A stretch of DNA of 35,193 nt from Gemmatimonadota bacterium (GTDB lineage Bacteria; Gemmatimonadota; Gemmatimonadetes; Palauibacterales; Palauibacteraceae), in assembly GCA_029262175.1 (NCBI GenBank), contig JAJCZV010000040.1, forward strand, positions 1 through 35,193, read 5' to 3'. Under the pieces are notes generated by a model. That model did not search any database and had not been told where the DNA came from. It saw only the letters and a program-made list of their open reading frames with translations. Every line of letters begins with the position of its first letter. Position 1 is the stretch's first letter. This document shows positions 9,301 to 16,189 of this stretch, piece by piece. The position numbers and the translations under genes are program-made.

Positions 9301-10110
9301 CTCGTCGGGTTCAGCCTTCTCCACCCGCTCGACTCCGTTGCCGCGCCACACCAATTCGAAGTGATCTTGGAACTCGGGCGCCACTTCGTACCCCGCCGAC
9401 GTGCGGCGAACCGTGTTCGGAAACGCGCGCTCTTCGGGACTATATAAGTCTAATGCTGACAGTCGCTTATAGTTTGTGACATAAAGATCCATGTCAGCGT
9501 CGCCATCGATGTCCGCCAGCGCGGTGGACATCGCCCCGCTCTCCCCGCGGAGTCCCGATTCCGAAGACTCCAAGAAGGTCCCGGTGCCGTCGTTTAGATA
9601 CAGCGTCTTCCCGCTCCCCAGCGTCGTGAGGATGAGATCGAGATCGCGATCCCCATCGACGTCGGCCAGCGTGGACCCGGTCGAAAAGCGCCCCGCCGCC
9701 GCCGCGCCCCCGGCTCCGGCGACCTCTTCGAACCGCCAGTCTCCGAGGTTTCGATAGAGGACGTTGGGGCCATCCAACGACGGGAGGTACAGATCCGGAC
9801 GCTGATCACCGTCGACGTCGCCGACGGCCACGCCGGATCCGTTGGTCCGCATCTGGTTCTCGAGGAGGCTTTGCTCGGAAAGCGCGTTCGCGAACGAGAC
9901 GCCCGACCAAGCGGCCGTCACGGGAGTGAATCCGGTGCGGCCGGTCTCTCCCACGGCGAGCGCGCGCCACCGGGCTCCGCCCTCCACCGTCCACTCCTCG
10001 GGTTGGGCTGGCACGGAGAAGTCCGATGCGCCACACCCGGTGAGGAAGCACAGAAGGGTGGCCGTTGGGAGCGAGACCGCCGGACGGGCCCCATAGGTCA
10101 TGTCGCGCAC
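6352..10110 (-). CDS. Large FG-GAP lipoprotein with two ASPIC/UnbV domains
   Basis: 1252 residues, about twice the usual CRTAC1-like length. The start is GTG at 10110, 6 bases after the upstream stop; an ATG three codons later (10101) is an alternative. The signal ends in CFLTGC, a good lipobox. Two modules follow one another: FG-GAP repeats about 90-545 (DVDGDQRPDLYL, DIDGDADMDLYV, DLDGDGDLDIVI) with ASPIC at about 558-640 (VAIRLHGQAPNTSGIGA), then a second propeller about 700-1150 (DLDDDGDPDLLM, DYDGDGWLDLFI) with ASPIC at about 1160-1240 (LRVRLVGTPTNPLAIGA, VMWPGGRTQV). This looks like an internal duplication or fusion of two CRTAC1-like proteins. Presumably it sits on the outer membrane and acts with the multihaem cytochrome, whose gene overlaps its end. 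Confidence 0.87.
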   Translation of the reverse strand: MRDMTYGARPAVSLPTATLLCFLTGCGASDFSVPAQPEEWTVEGGARWRALAVGETGRTGFTPVTAAWSGVSFANALSEQSLLENQMRTNGSGVAVGDVDGDQRPDLYLPSLDGPNVLYRNLGDWRFEEVAGAGGAAAAGRFSTGSTLADVDGDRDLDLILTTLGSGKTLYLNDGTGTFLESSESGLRGESGAMSTALADIDGDADMDLYVTNYKRLSALDLYSPEERAFPNTVRRTSAGYEVAPEFQDHFELVWRGNGVERVEKAEPDELYLNDGNGRFARVPFEAGAFSDADGAPFAAPLQDWGLAARFGDLDRDGDPDLYVANDLQSPDRIWINQGDGRFRAISPWSVRTTSASSMAVDFSDVDRDGDVDIFTIDMLSRSSRLRKTQDPVARVQRVLPGDVTGTQQVPRNALLANRGDGTFAEVANYAGVEASDWSWSALFVDVDLDGYEDLIIPNGHIRDLMDADTQIRLRTTRLEDWRQTLLLYEPLPLRNVAFRNLGELRFEETGEAWGIAEEADISHGAGLGDLDGDGDLDIVINRLDDPALMLRNDSDRPRVAIRLHGQAPNTSGIGATILFAADGLPAQSKEIASGGGYLSGSEALATFAMGDATEATAEVRWRSGRVSIVRIGGANRLYEIEEPLGPAPELDTATGPDRAAPIPSPWFVRDGTFRPIHDDPVFDESARQPLLPVRLSQAGPQASWGDLDDDGDPDLLMTAGSGAAPVLFRNDGATLTRITLSGPAVPVDQVGVITVPVGAGGARAVLGLSNYEAPAAEAAQVPSVVALAWAAAALGRTTIAPRVDLAAPGHAAAAGPIAMADYDGDGWLDLFIGGRAVPGRYPEPAASRLLRGAPAGQFEIDNQSAGPLSQVGLVTGALFSDLDVDGDPDLVLATDWGPIKVFRNDSGSFVDATESLGLSGFLSRWNAVTTGDLDGDGRPDIIATSWGENTEYRATPDLPLTVYFGDVDRNGSFDVVEVQSDARIGGEAPLAAFGRLGSAVPSLLDKVRSHAEYADASVTDALTGSFDSSAAITGLAHTLFLNRGETFESVRLPAETQWSPSLGLAVADANADGAEDVFLTQNFFATDQDSPRYDAGRGVWLEGDGAGGLEPVPGVVSGIALYGDQRGVAVSDIDADGRVDMVIGQNGGEAGLYLNVGTVPGLRVRLVGTPTNPLAIGASMRLMYGSQFGPRREVRAGSGTGSHDDPVQVLGRSGEPTGLEVMWPGGRTQVVGLEPSQSEVTVHAVPGGSSG

Positions 10111-10116
10111 GGTTGG

Positions 10117-10722
10117 CTAGAAACCAGACAGGAGGCCGTCGACTCGCGACACGAGCGCTCGGTTCAATGCCAGCCAGTCTTCGACCACGTCGGGACGCGT
10201 CCAATCGGATTGGCGAGCGGCCGCGAGCCCTTCGCCGGGTGGCCACGGGTGACGAAGCGCAAAGGCCTGGATCGACTGAAAGGCCGCGAAGATGCGGGGA
10301 TCGACCGACGATCCCATATCCGTCATGCGAAGCGCGGCTTGAAGCCACGTCGTTCGGGCAGATCCATCGACGACGAGACGGGGCAGACGAACCGCCGCAC
10401 CGCGCGCGGCGGCCGCGATCGGGTCGGAGGACCCCGATCCGTCGGTCGGTACGAGCCACACCAGCGCCTGGCCCTCGCTCCCGAACTGGCGAAACTCCTG
10501 CAAACGGTAGAACTGCTCGAGTGCCATCCCCTGCGTCGTTTGAGCTCGTTCATCGGCGACCGCCGTAAGCTCGGCCATCTGTTCGTTCTGCAGCGCGCCC
10601 AGTTCTTCCAGCAGCTCCGCGCGCCCATCCGAAGAACCGCCCAGCAGCCGCTGACCAGCCGAGCCCGCGACGGCCCCCAGCAGCAGCAACGCGATCGACT
10701 GCATGGCGATCTTCGTGTTCAT
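10117..10722 (-). CDS. Small membrane-anchored protein of unknown function
   Basis: 201 residues from the ATG at 10722. This start is chosen because GAGG lies about 5 bases upstream, within the end of the OsmC gene, and it avoids the 17-base overlap implied by an ATG at 10746. The N-terminus MNTKIAMQSIALLLLGAVAG is a signal anchor or uncleaved signal. A polar helical, coiled-coil-like stretch follows (about residues 30-70, ELLEELGALQNEQMAELTAV), then an Ala-rich globular part with VRLPRLVVDGSARTTWLQAA. No family was recognised. It sits 7 bases after the OsmC gene and 6 before the double-ASPIC gene, so it is surely co-transcribed and probably a periplasm-facing accessory of that system. Function not assigned. 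Confidence 0.75.
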   Translation of the reverse strand: MNTKIAMQSIALLLLGAVAGSAGQRLLGGSSDGRAELLEELGALQNEQMAELTAVADERAQTTQGMALEQFYRLQEFRQFGSEGQALVWLVPTDGSGSSDPIAAAARGAAVRLPRLVVDGSARTTWLQAALRMTDMGSSVDPRIFAAFQSIQAFALRHPWPPGEGLAAARQSDWTRPDVVEDWLALNRALVSRVDGLLSGF

Positions 10723-10729
10723 GCGTGCC

Positions 10730-11233
10730 TCATTCGACGTCGCCACCGGCGCGGTCCCCCGCCTCGGGCGCAGCGTCGTACTCTTCGATGTCGGCCGTCC
10801 AGGTGACCTCGATCGCGCCGGCTAAGGAGCGCGCGGTCGGACACTTGGACGCATGACGTTCCAGCGTTCGGTCAACGGTCTCGCGAGCCTCCGCCGGGAT
10901 CCGAAGCCGGTAGTGGACGATGATTTCCTTCAACAACGGCATCTTGTCTTCGATGCGGTTGATGCCCTCCACTTCGGCCGTGATGTCTTCAGGTGCCAGG
11001 CGAATGCCACGCGCTTCCAGCGCGCCGTTGAGCGTTCCAAGCATTCAGCCACCGGTGCTGGCGACCTGATAGTCGACCGGCAACGGAAGATCCTTAGCAT
11101 CGAGCCGATAGTGCGCTTTGATCGCACCGTGGACGCCGAAATCGATCTCTGTACCATCTTCGAGACGTGCACGGCGGTGCAGGCCCTCGATCTTCTCGAC
11201 CCGAGAACGGGATGTATAGAACGGTTCGGTCAC
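10730..11233 (-). CDS. OsmC-family protein, probable selenoprotein (in-frame TGA at the redox Cys position)
   Basis: Read through one in-frame TGA (11047-11045), this gives a normal-length OsmC/Ohr-like protein of 167 residues. The first part ends PVDYQVASTGG; after the TGA it continues MLGTLNGALEARGI, then IIVHYRLRIPAEARETV and HASKCPTARSLAGAIEVTW, all typical of the family. The TGA (residue 63) falls exactly where OsmC proteins carry the first catalytic cysteine of GGC-LLGT; the second cysteine is kept (Cys131). OsmC/Ohr proteins reduce hydroperoxides through a Cys pair. A SECIS-like hairpin lies immediately downstream. The GTG at 11233 is preferred over the TTG before it because GGAGGG (11242-11237) is better spaced. 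A nonsense mutation or sequencing error is the alternative, but the downstream part is still family-like and frame-intact. First gene of the six-gene operon. Confidence 0.8.
11001..11047 (-). promoter_or_regulatory. Candidate bacterial SECIS element in the OsmC gene
   Basis: On the minus strand a 6-bp upper helix, CGCGCT (11024-11019) with AGCGCG (11015-11010), closes a GGA loop (11018-11016). The loop begins 27 bases after the TGA. A lower helix pairs TGAATGC (11047-11041), which includes the TGA itself, with GCATTCG (11007-11001). Bacterial SECIS elements have a short apical loop with G in the first two positions about 16-37 bases from the UGA and the UGA at the helix base, as in E. coli fdhF. 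The left side between helices is longer (16 bases) than the right (2). Found by eye; no folding energy calculated. Confidence 0.68.
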
Positions 11234-11365
11234 CAACCCTCCTTTTGTCTGCGCTCGAACTTTGCGAGGGTTCCCCCGCCCACCGCATCTTCGGCGGCGA
11301 TCCTAGGCGCGCTCAAATCTAGATCCGGGCGCGACGCGAACCAAACCCAAGCCACGGTCCGGCGT

Positions 11366-13162
11366 CTGAGACCTTCTCCCCTGCTTCTTCGCCCCTGCGC
11401 GATCGCGACGCTGCTCGCGATCGGTCTAACGTCCTGCCGTGAGGCGATCCCGGATACGGGGGCCGTGCCGCCGCAGAGCGATCTGTCCGCCCTCGCCGAT
11501 CGGTTTTGGGACGGATACCTGACCTGGCACCCCCTCCAAGCCACCTATCTCGGGGAACATCGCCTCTCGGATCGGGTGGCGGACATCACGCCGGTGGGTC
11601 GCGAGGCGCGACGACGCGAGGTGGGCGCCCTCACGAGCGCGCTGGCCGCCATCGACTACGAATCGCTGTCTGCCCAAGAACGCCTCACGCACCTCGCGGT
11701 ACAGCACCAGATCGACTCCGAGCGCGCGCGACAGGTGTGCGAGCCCGAAGTTTGGGTCGTCGATCACCGCGAAGGGTTTCAGCTCGACTTTCTCAACATC
11801 GCCACGGCGCAACCGCTGGCGACCCCGGTCGACGGCGAACGGATGATCCGTCGTTGGAATGCGATGGCCACGTACGTCGACGACCACATCTCGAACCTGC
11901 GGGCCGGGTTGGAGACGGGCCGGGTCGCCCCGCGGGTTTCCGTCAACCGGACGATCGTGCAGCTCGACGCGCTCCTCGAACGTCCGGTCGAAGAATGGCC
12001 GGTATACGCACCCGCCGGGACGAAGCTCGATTCCTGGCCCGAGGGGACGCGACACGACTTTCGCGACGCCATCCGTGAAGCGGCCACGGATCGGATTCGA
12101 CCGGCCTACGAGCGGCTACGTGACTTTCTCCGTGACGAACTCTACCAGTCTTCTCGCACCGGCAGCAGCGCCGGCCTGTTGGGTCTACCCGGCGGCGCCG
12201 CCTGTTACGAGGCGATGATCCGAGACCTCACGACGCTGGAATTGACGCCTCGGGAGATCCATGACCTCGGCGTGACCGAGCTCGAGGGGATCCATGCGGA
12301 GATCGCCGTGCTCGGGGAGGCCGTCTTCTTTACGTCGGACCTGGGCGAGATCCAAGGCCACCTCCGCAACGATCCGTCGATGCAGTTCCGCTGGCCGGCG
12401 GAGATCACGCAGATGGCCGAGGCCGCGTATGAGCGCGCGAAGATCGCGATGCCGGCGTGGTTTGGACGGACCCCAAACGCGGAGATGGTCATTCGACCTA
12501 TCCCCCTCTACGAGGCGCAGCAGAGCTCGCTGGCCTACTACCGGCAACCGGCCCCCGACGGCTCGCGTCCGGGGACGTACTACGTCAACACGCACCGCCC
12601 GGAGACGCGTCCGCGTTATCAGGCCGAAGTCCTCACGTTTCACGAGGGCATTCCGGGCCACCACCTCCAGATCTCGATCGCGCAGCAGATTCCGGGACTG
12701 CCGGAGTTCCGAAAGCACCTCGGCTCGACGGCGTTCACGGAAGGCTGGGCGCTCTACTCCGAGCGACTGGCCGACGAAATGGGCCTGTACTCGGGGGATC
12801 TGAGCCGGCTGGGCCTGCTGTCCTACGACGCCTGGCGGGCGAGCCGATTGATCGTAGACACGGGAATCCACGCGTTCGGGTGGACGCGGGAAGAGGCGAT
12901 CGACTTCCTGCGCGACAACACGCTGCTTGCGGAATCCAACATCGAGATCGAAGTGGATCGGTATCTCACGTCGCCGGCCCAAGCCCTGACGTACAAGCTC
13001 GGGCAGATGGAGATCTCTCGGCTCCGCGAGGAAGCCGCGCGGCGACTCGGAGCGCGATCGTCCGTGGCCGAGTTCCACGATCGGGTGCTCGAGAACGGGG
13101 CGCTCAGTCTTCCAGCCCTGGCCGAGGCGATCGAGAACTGGCTCCGGAGCGAGGGCGTCTAG
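11366..13162 (+). CDS. DUF885 family lipoprotein (putative metallopeptidase-like)
   Basis: About 598 residues from the suggested start. The body matches DUF885: SALADRFWDGYLTWHPLQATYLG near the N-terminus and the signature TFHEGIPGHHLQ, whose His/Glu residues suggest a metal site, followed by FTEGWALYSERLADEMGLY. A lipoprotein signal (LLLRPCAIATLLAIGLTSC) precedes it, so an exported, lipid-anchored product is expected. No ATG, GTG or TTG lies in frame between the OsmC start region and this signal; the nearest candidates are CTG at 11366 or 11384, and no clear ribosome-binding site is seen. The next normal start, GTG at 11465, would remove the signal. The frame stays open upstream only across the antisense OsmC gene. 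Transcribed divergently from the OsmC operon across about 130 bases that must hold both promoters. Confidence 0.82.
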   Translation: MRPSPLLLRPCAIATLLAIGLTSCREAIPDTGAVPPQSDLSALADRFWDGYLTWHPLQATYLGEHRLSDRVADITPVGREARRREVGALTSALAAIDYESLSAQERLTHLAVQHQIDSERARQVCEPEVWVVDHREGFQLDFLNIATAQPLATPVDGERMIRRWNAMATYVDDHISNLRAGLETGRVAPRVSVNRTIVQLDALLERPVEEWPVYAPAGTKLDSWPEGTRHDFRDAIREAATDRIRPAYERLRDFLRDELYQSSRTGSSAGLLGLPGGAACYEAMIRDLTTLELTPREIHDLGVTELEGIHAEIAVLGEAVFFTSDLGEIQGHLRNDPSMQFRWPAEITQMAEAAYERAKIAMPAWFGRTPNAEMVIRPIPLYEAQQSSLAYYRQPAPDGSRPGTYYVNTHRPETRPRYQAEVLTFHEGIPGHHLQISIAQQIPGLPEFRKHLGSTAFTEGWALYSERLADEMGLYSGDLSRLGLLSYDAWRASRLIVDTGIHAFGWTREEAIDFLRDNTLLAESNIEIEVDRYLTSPAQALTYKLGQMEISRLREEAARRLGARSSVAEFHDRVLENGALSLPALAEAIENWLRSEGV

Positions 13163-13183
13163 GGCCCGTACCCCGCGGACGCG

Positions 13184-13205
13184 GTTGATCGCGCGTTGAT
13201 CGCGC
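13184..13205. repeat. Two tandem copies of an 11-base unit
   Basis: GTTGATCGCGC occurs twice in direct succession (13184-13194 and 13195-13205) between the DUF885 stop and the PilX-like start. The second copy also begins a short hairpin (GTTGA with TCAAC). It may be an operator or part of a terminator, but two copies are too few to decide. Confidence 0.4.
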
Positions 13206-13221
13206 GGGTCAACGTTCCTGC

Positions 13222-14271
13222 ATGCTCAAATCCGTCCCCCATCCCCGCCCCGCCACCGAGGGCGGCTTCGCGCTGCCGCTTGCTCTGCTGGTCCTGGTCA
13301 TCGTCTCGCTTCTGGCGAGCACGGGGTTTCTGCTCGCTTGGCTCGACCGTCGAAGCGCGCGTTCGTTTTCCGATAGCACGGAAGCGTTCTATTTGGCGGA
13401 AGCCGGTCTCGCGACGGCGCTGGACTCCGCGGTGGGGCCGCTTCCGACGCTTGGGCCGATCCAGTTTGCGAAGGGGACGGCGCGCGTGGTCTTCGAGCGG
13501 CTCCACAACCTGGGGCCGGGCGAGGCGGTCTTTCGGATCGAGGCCGAAGGGGCCGTGGGTGAACTAGGCGATACGCTCCGGCGACGCGTGGGCCAGCTGG
13601 CCTGGGTCGCGGACCCTCCCCGCCCTCGGGCGGCGCTGATCGCCGTGGGCGGGGTGTCCTCGGCGGCCGGGTCCGGCCGGATCTCGGGGTTCGACCCGTC
13701 CGCGGGTTGCGCGCCGACTGGAGGATCACCGCACGTCGCCGGTCTCCTCCAATGGAGCGGCCCGACCCCGGCCCTTGGGGGCCCGGTGGCGCTGGCGGGC
13801 AACCCACCTTCGCAGGTCTTCTCCTCAACGACGTCGATCGCCGCCGAGACCGGCATCCGCTGGGCTGAACTGCTGGCGGCCTTCGGCCCGATCCCGGACG
13901 CGGTGATCCCCCCGGATCCGTGGCCCGGCGTCGGTCTGGGCCCGGTGCCCTTCCTGCTTCTGAAAGGGTCGGTGACCCTCGGGGCGGCTCGCTCCGGCAC
14001 CGGCGTGTTGGTCGTGGACGGCGACCTGATGCTCGGGTCGGGATTTCAGTGGAGGGGCATCATCTTGGTCGGCGGTGTCTTGCGTCTCGGGGGCGACGCG
14101 CGGTTGCGGGGCGCGGTCCTGGCCGGGCTCGCTGGTCTCGGAGGGGTCTCGGTAGACCTCGGGATTCACGACCTAGATTTAGAATTCGATTCATGTAGTT
14201 ATCTTCAGGTTATACAACGGATTACAGCGCGCTCATCCGCGATCCCGGGAAGCTGGTACGAGGTGTGGTGA
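13222..14271 (+). CDS. PilX-like (type IV pilus-associated) protein
   Basis: 349 residues. A short basic leader is followed by a long N-terminal hydrophobic helix (GGFALPLALLVLVIVSLLAS, continuing to about residue 42) and then DSTEAFYLAEAGLATAL, the AEAG-type motif of PilX_N and related minor pilin-like proteins. The conserved Glu at +5 of true prepilins is not seen, so whether a prepilin peptidase cleaves it is unclear. The central part is Gly/Pro-rich; about residues 250-310 are short hydrophobic Gly-containing strands (GTGVLVVDGDLMLGS, GIILVGGVLRLGGDARLRGA) resembling a beta-helix. The last 30 or so codons (from about 14170) are unusually A+T-rich. No other pilus genes are adjacent. Converges on the hydrolase gene with 16 bases between stops. 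Confidence 0.72.
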   Translation: MLKSVPHPRPATEGGFALPLALLVLVIVSLLASTGFLLAWLDRRSARSFSDSTEAFYLAEAGLATALDSAVGPLPTLGPIQFAKGTARVVFERLHNLGPGEAVFRIEAEGAVGELGDTLRRRVGQLAWVADPPRPRAALIAVGGVSSAAGSGRISGFDPSAGCAPTGGSPHVAGLLQWSGPTPALGGPVALAGNPPSQVFSSTTSIAAETGIRWAELLAAFGPIPDAVIPPDPWPGVGLGPVPFLLLKGSVTLGAARSGTGVLVVDGDLMLGSGFQWRGIILVGGVLRLGGDARLRGAVLAGLAGLGGVSVDLGIHDLDLEFDSCSYLQVIQRITARSSAIPGSWYEVW

Positions 14272-14287
14272 GTCGGCCCGGAGCGCG

Positions 14288-15100
14288 CTAGGACGCAGCC
14301 CCGGGCAGACCCCGGCTTACGAGTTCGATCAAACCATTCGGGTTATCGACGTGGAGCCAGTGCCCGCCGTGAAGTTGGTGCGCCATCACTCGTCCGTCGG
14401 CCCCGGCGCGCTCGAAGCGGTCGACCTCGTCGGCCGTGACGACATCGGACTCGCTGGCGCGTACCAGCCGAATCTCGGACGTGGGTGTAGGCGACTCGAC
14501 CACGTCCCAGAGGTCCCGTCGGAAGAAATCGTCCAGCAGCGACTCGATGTCCGCGGGATCGAAGCGCCAGCGGTAGCCGTCGGGTCCCGCCACGAGGTTC
14601 GTCGCCATCCAGTGCGCGACGTGAATGGCGAATCCCTCGGTTTCAAGGACGGCAACGGCGTCGCCTCGTCCCGCGAACGGACCCTGGTGCCGCTTGAGGA
14701 TCTGCAACATCCGGAGGGCGGCTCCGCCGGGCGTTCGTTTCGACGGAGTCGAGTCGATCACCCAGACCTGCGCGGGGGCGAGCGAGGCGACGCTCATCAG
14801 GGCCACCTTTCCCCCAAACGAGTGCCCGAGAATCGCTTGTGGGCGCCGACCGAGGGAATCCACCAGCGCCATAAGATCCTGTACACACGCGGCTAAGGTG
14901 TGCGGAGGTGCGAATCCCAGTGAATGGCCATGGAGGCGGAGATCGACCAACTCCACGCCCCAATCTGGGCGCTCCTGCACGAGTCGGCGCGCGAATGAAG
15001 CCCAATTGCGCCCCGCCCCGTAGATACCATGCAGCACGTAAAGCCATCGCGTGGCATCTTCGGCACCCACGGCATGGTGGTGGAGTACAGGTTGTGACAC
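14288..15100 (-). CDS. Alpha/beta hydrolase
   Basis: 270 residues from a GTG at 15100 (VSQPVLHHHAVG), chosen because GGAG lies about 11 bases upstream and the frame beyond it runs into the divergent gene. Alpha/beta hydrolase features: the oxyanion-region motif LHGIYGAGRNW, the strand-helix motif VDLRLHGHS, the nucleophile elbow GHSFGG with the catalytic Ser, and a late His in LHGGHWLHVDNP. Length and layout fit esterases of the YbfF/ABHD11 type. The substrate cannot be predicted. Divergent from the YheT-like hydrolase with a 66-base gap that should hold both promoters. Confidence 0.85.
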   Translation of the reverse strand: MSQPVLHHHAVGAEDATRWLYVLHGIYGAGRNWASFARRLVQERPDWGVELVDLRLHGHSLGFAPPHTLAACVQDLMALVDSLGRRPQAILGHSFGGKVALMSVASLAPAQVWVIDSTPSKRTPGGAALRMLQILKRHQGPFAGRGDAVAVLETEGFAIHVAHWMATNLVAGPDGYRWRFDPADIESLLDDFFRRDLWDVVESPTPTSEIRLVRASESDVVTADEVDRFERAGADGRVMAHQLHGGHWLHVDNPNGLIELVSRGLPGAAS

Positions 15101-15166
15101 GAAATTGCCGCTCCGTTGAGAAAAAGACGACCGGAAGGTCGAGAAGGTAAAGAGGACAAGCGAACC

Positions 15167-16189
15167 GTGCGATCGCAACGTACCCCGGACTTCCAAGCCG
15201 CGACCGGGCTGGCCAACCCGCATCTCCAGACCATCGTGTCGCGCGCTCAGCGCCGACGTGCGAAGCCCCAGTTTGATCGGACGCGCATCGAAACCTCCGA
15301 CGGGGACTTCCTCGATCTCGACGTCTGGCAGGGGCTTACGAATCCCGCGGGCACCTGTCTTCTCCTCCATGGTCTCGAGGGGTGTTCGCGCTCCGGATAC
15401 ATCACGACGACGTCGGCGGCGTTGGCGATGTGGGGGATTCAGGCGGTGGCTTTGAACTTCCGCTCGTGCAGCGGCGAGCCGAATCGTACGCCGAAGTCCT
15501 ACCACTCCGGTCAAACCGAGGACATCGTTCGCAGCGTCGAGTGGATGCGCGAGCGCTACCCCAGTCTGCCGATCGCGGCCGCCGGGTTTTCGCTTGGCGG
15601 GAACGCGCTGATCAACCTGTTGGGCCGCGAAGCCCAAGCCGACTGGGTCGACGCGGCGGTGGCGATCTCGGTCCCCTACGACCTCGCGGCCTGCGCGCTG
15701 TGGATGGAAAGCGGGGTTCTCGGTCGCAGCTATTCGCGCCACTTCATGAAGTCCCTGCGGGGCAAGGCTCGCGAGAAAGCGCAACGGTTTCCCGACCTCG
15801 TGCCTGCACGCGCAGGGCTGGCCCGCACCATCCGCGAACTCGACGAGCTCATGACCGCCCCGCTCAACGGGTTCCGGAGCGCCGAAGACTACTACGATCG
15901 GTGCAGCGCGGCGCGCCATATCGGGAACGTGACGACCCCTACGCTGCTCGTTCAGGCGGCCGATGATCCGCTGGTACCGGTCAGGGTCGTCCCGCTCGAT
16001 GTCATTCGGGGCCGGCCCAATCTGTCTTTGCGCCTGACCACGCGCGGCGGGCACCTCGGCTTCCTCGACCGCCATCTCGGCACGGGGCCCGCGGGCTGGC
16101 TCGAGCAGACGATCGCGCGTTTCGTGGCGGACGAACTCACGCTTCGCGAGCCCTCGCCGCCGGGCGTTCGCTCGTTCATCGCCGAATGA
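15167..16189 (+). CDS. YheT-like alpha/beta hydrolase
   Basis: 340 residues from GTG at 15167 (VRSQRTPDFQ), preceded by AGAGGA; a TTG at 15116 would add 17 mostly charged residues. Hallmarks of the YheT/UPF0017 group: an N-terminal GLANPHLQTI motif, LLLHGLEGCSRSGYI, the NFRSCSGEPN segment, the nucleophile elbow GFSLGGN and the catalytic His in RGGHLGFLDR. Family members are cytoplasmic esterase-like proteins of uncertain substrate. Its stop overlaps the thioredoxin start as ATGA, so the two are translationally coupled. Confidence 0.86.
   Translation: MRSQRTPDFQAATGLANPHLQTIVSRAQRRRAKPQFDRTRIETSDGDFLDLDVWQGLTNPAGTCLLLHGLEGCSRSGYITTTSAALAMWGIQAVALNFRSCSGEPNRTPKSYHSGQTEDIVRSVEWMRERYPSLPIAAAGFSLGGNALINLLGREAQADWVDAAVAISVPYDLAACALWMESGVLGRSYSRHFMKSLRGKAREKAQRFPDLVPARAGLARTIRELDELMTAPLNGFRSAEDYYDRCSAARHIGNVTTPTLLVQAADDPLVPVRVVPLDVIRGRPNLSLRLTTRGGHLGFLDRHLGTGPAGWLEQTIARFVADELTLREPSPPGVRSFIAE

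Noticed and set aside
10730..11233. OsmC gene as a pseudogene broken by a nonsense mutation
   Set aside because: The TGA is exactly at the redox Cys codon, the frame after it is intact and family-like, and a SECIS-like hairpin follows. A random nonsense mutation would not be expected to meet all three. Kept as the main alternative.
10853..11365. DUF885 gene starting at the upstream ATG 10853
   Set aside because: This would place 170 extra residues antisense to the OsmC gene and ahead of a clear lipoprotein signal peptide, which must be near the N-terminus.
15101..16075. N-terminal extension of the minus-strand alpha/beta hydrolase to about 595 residues
   Set aside because: The extension lies opposite the YheT-like gene and has shadow-like composition; the hydrolase fold begins right after GTG 15100.
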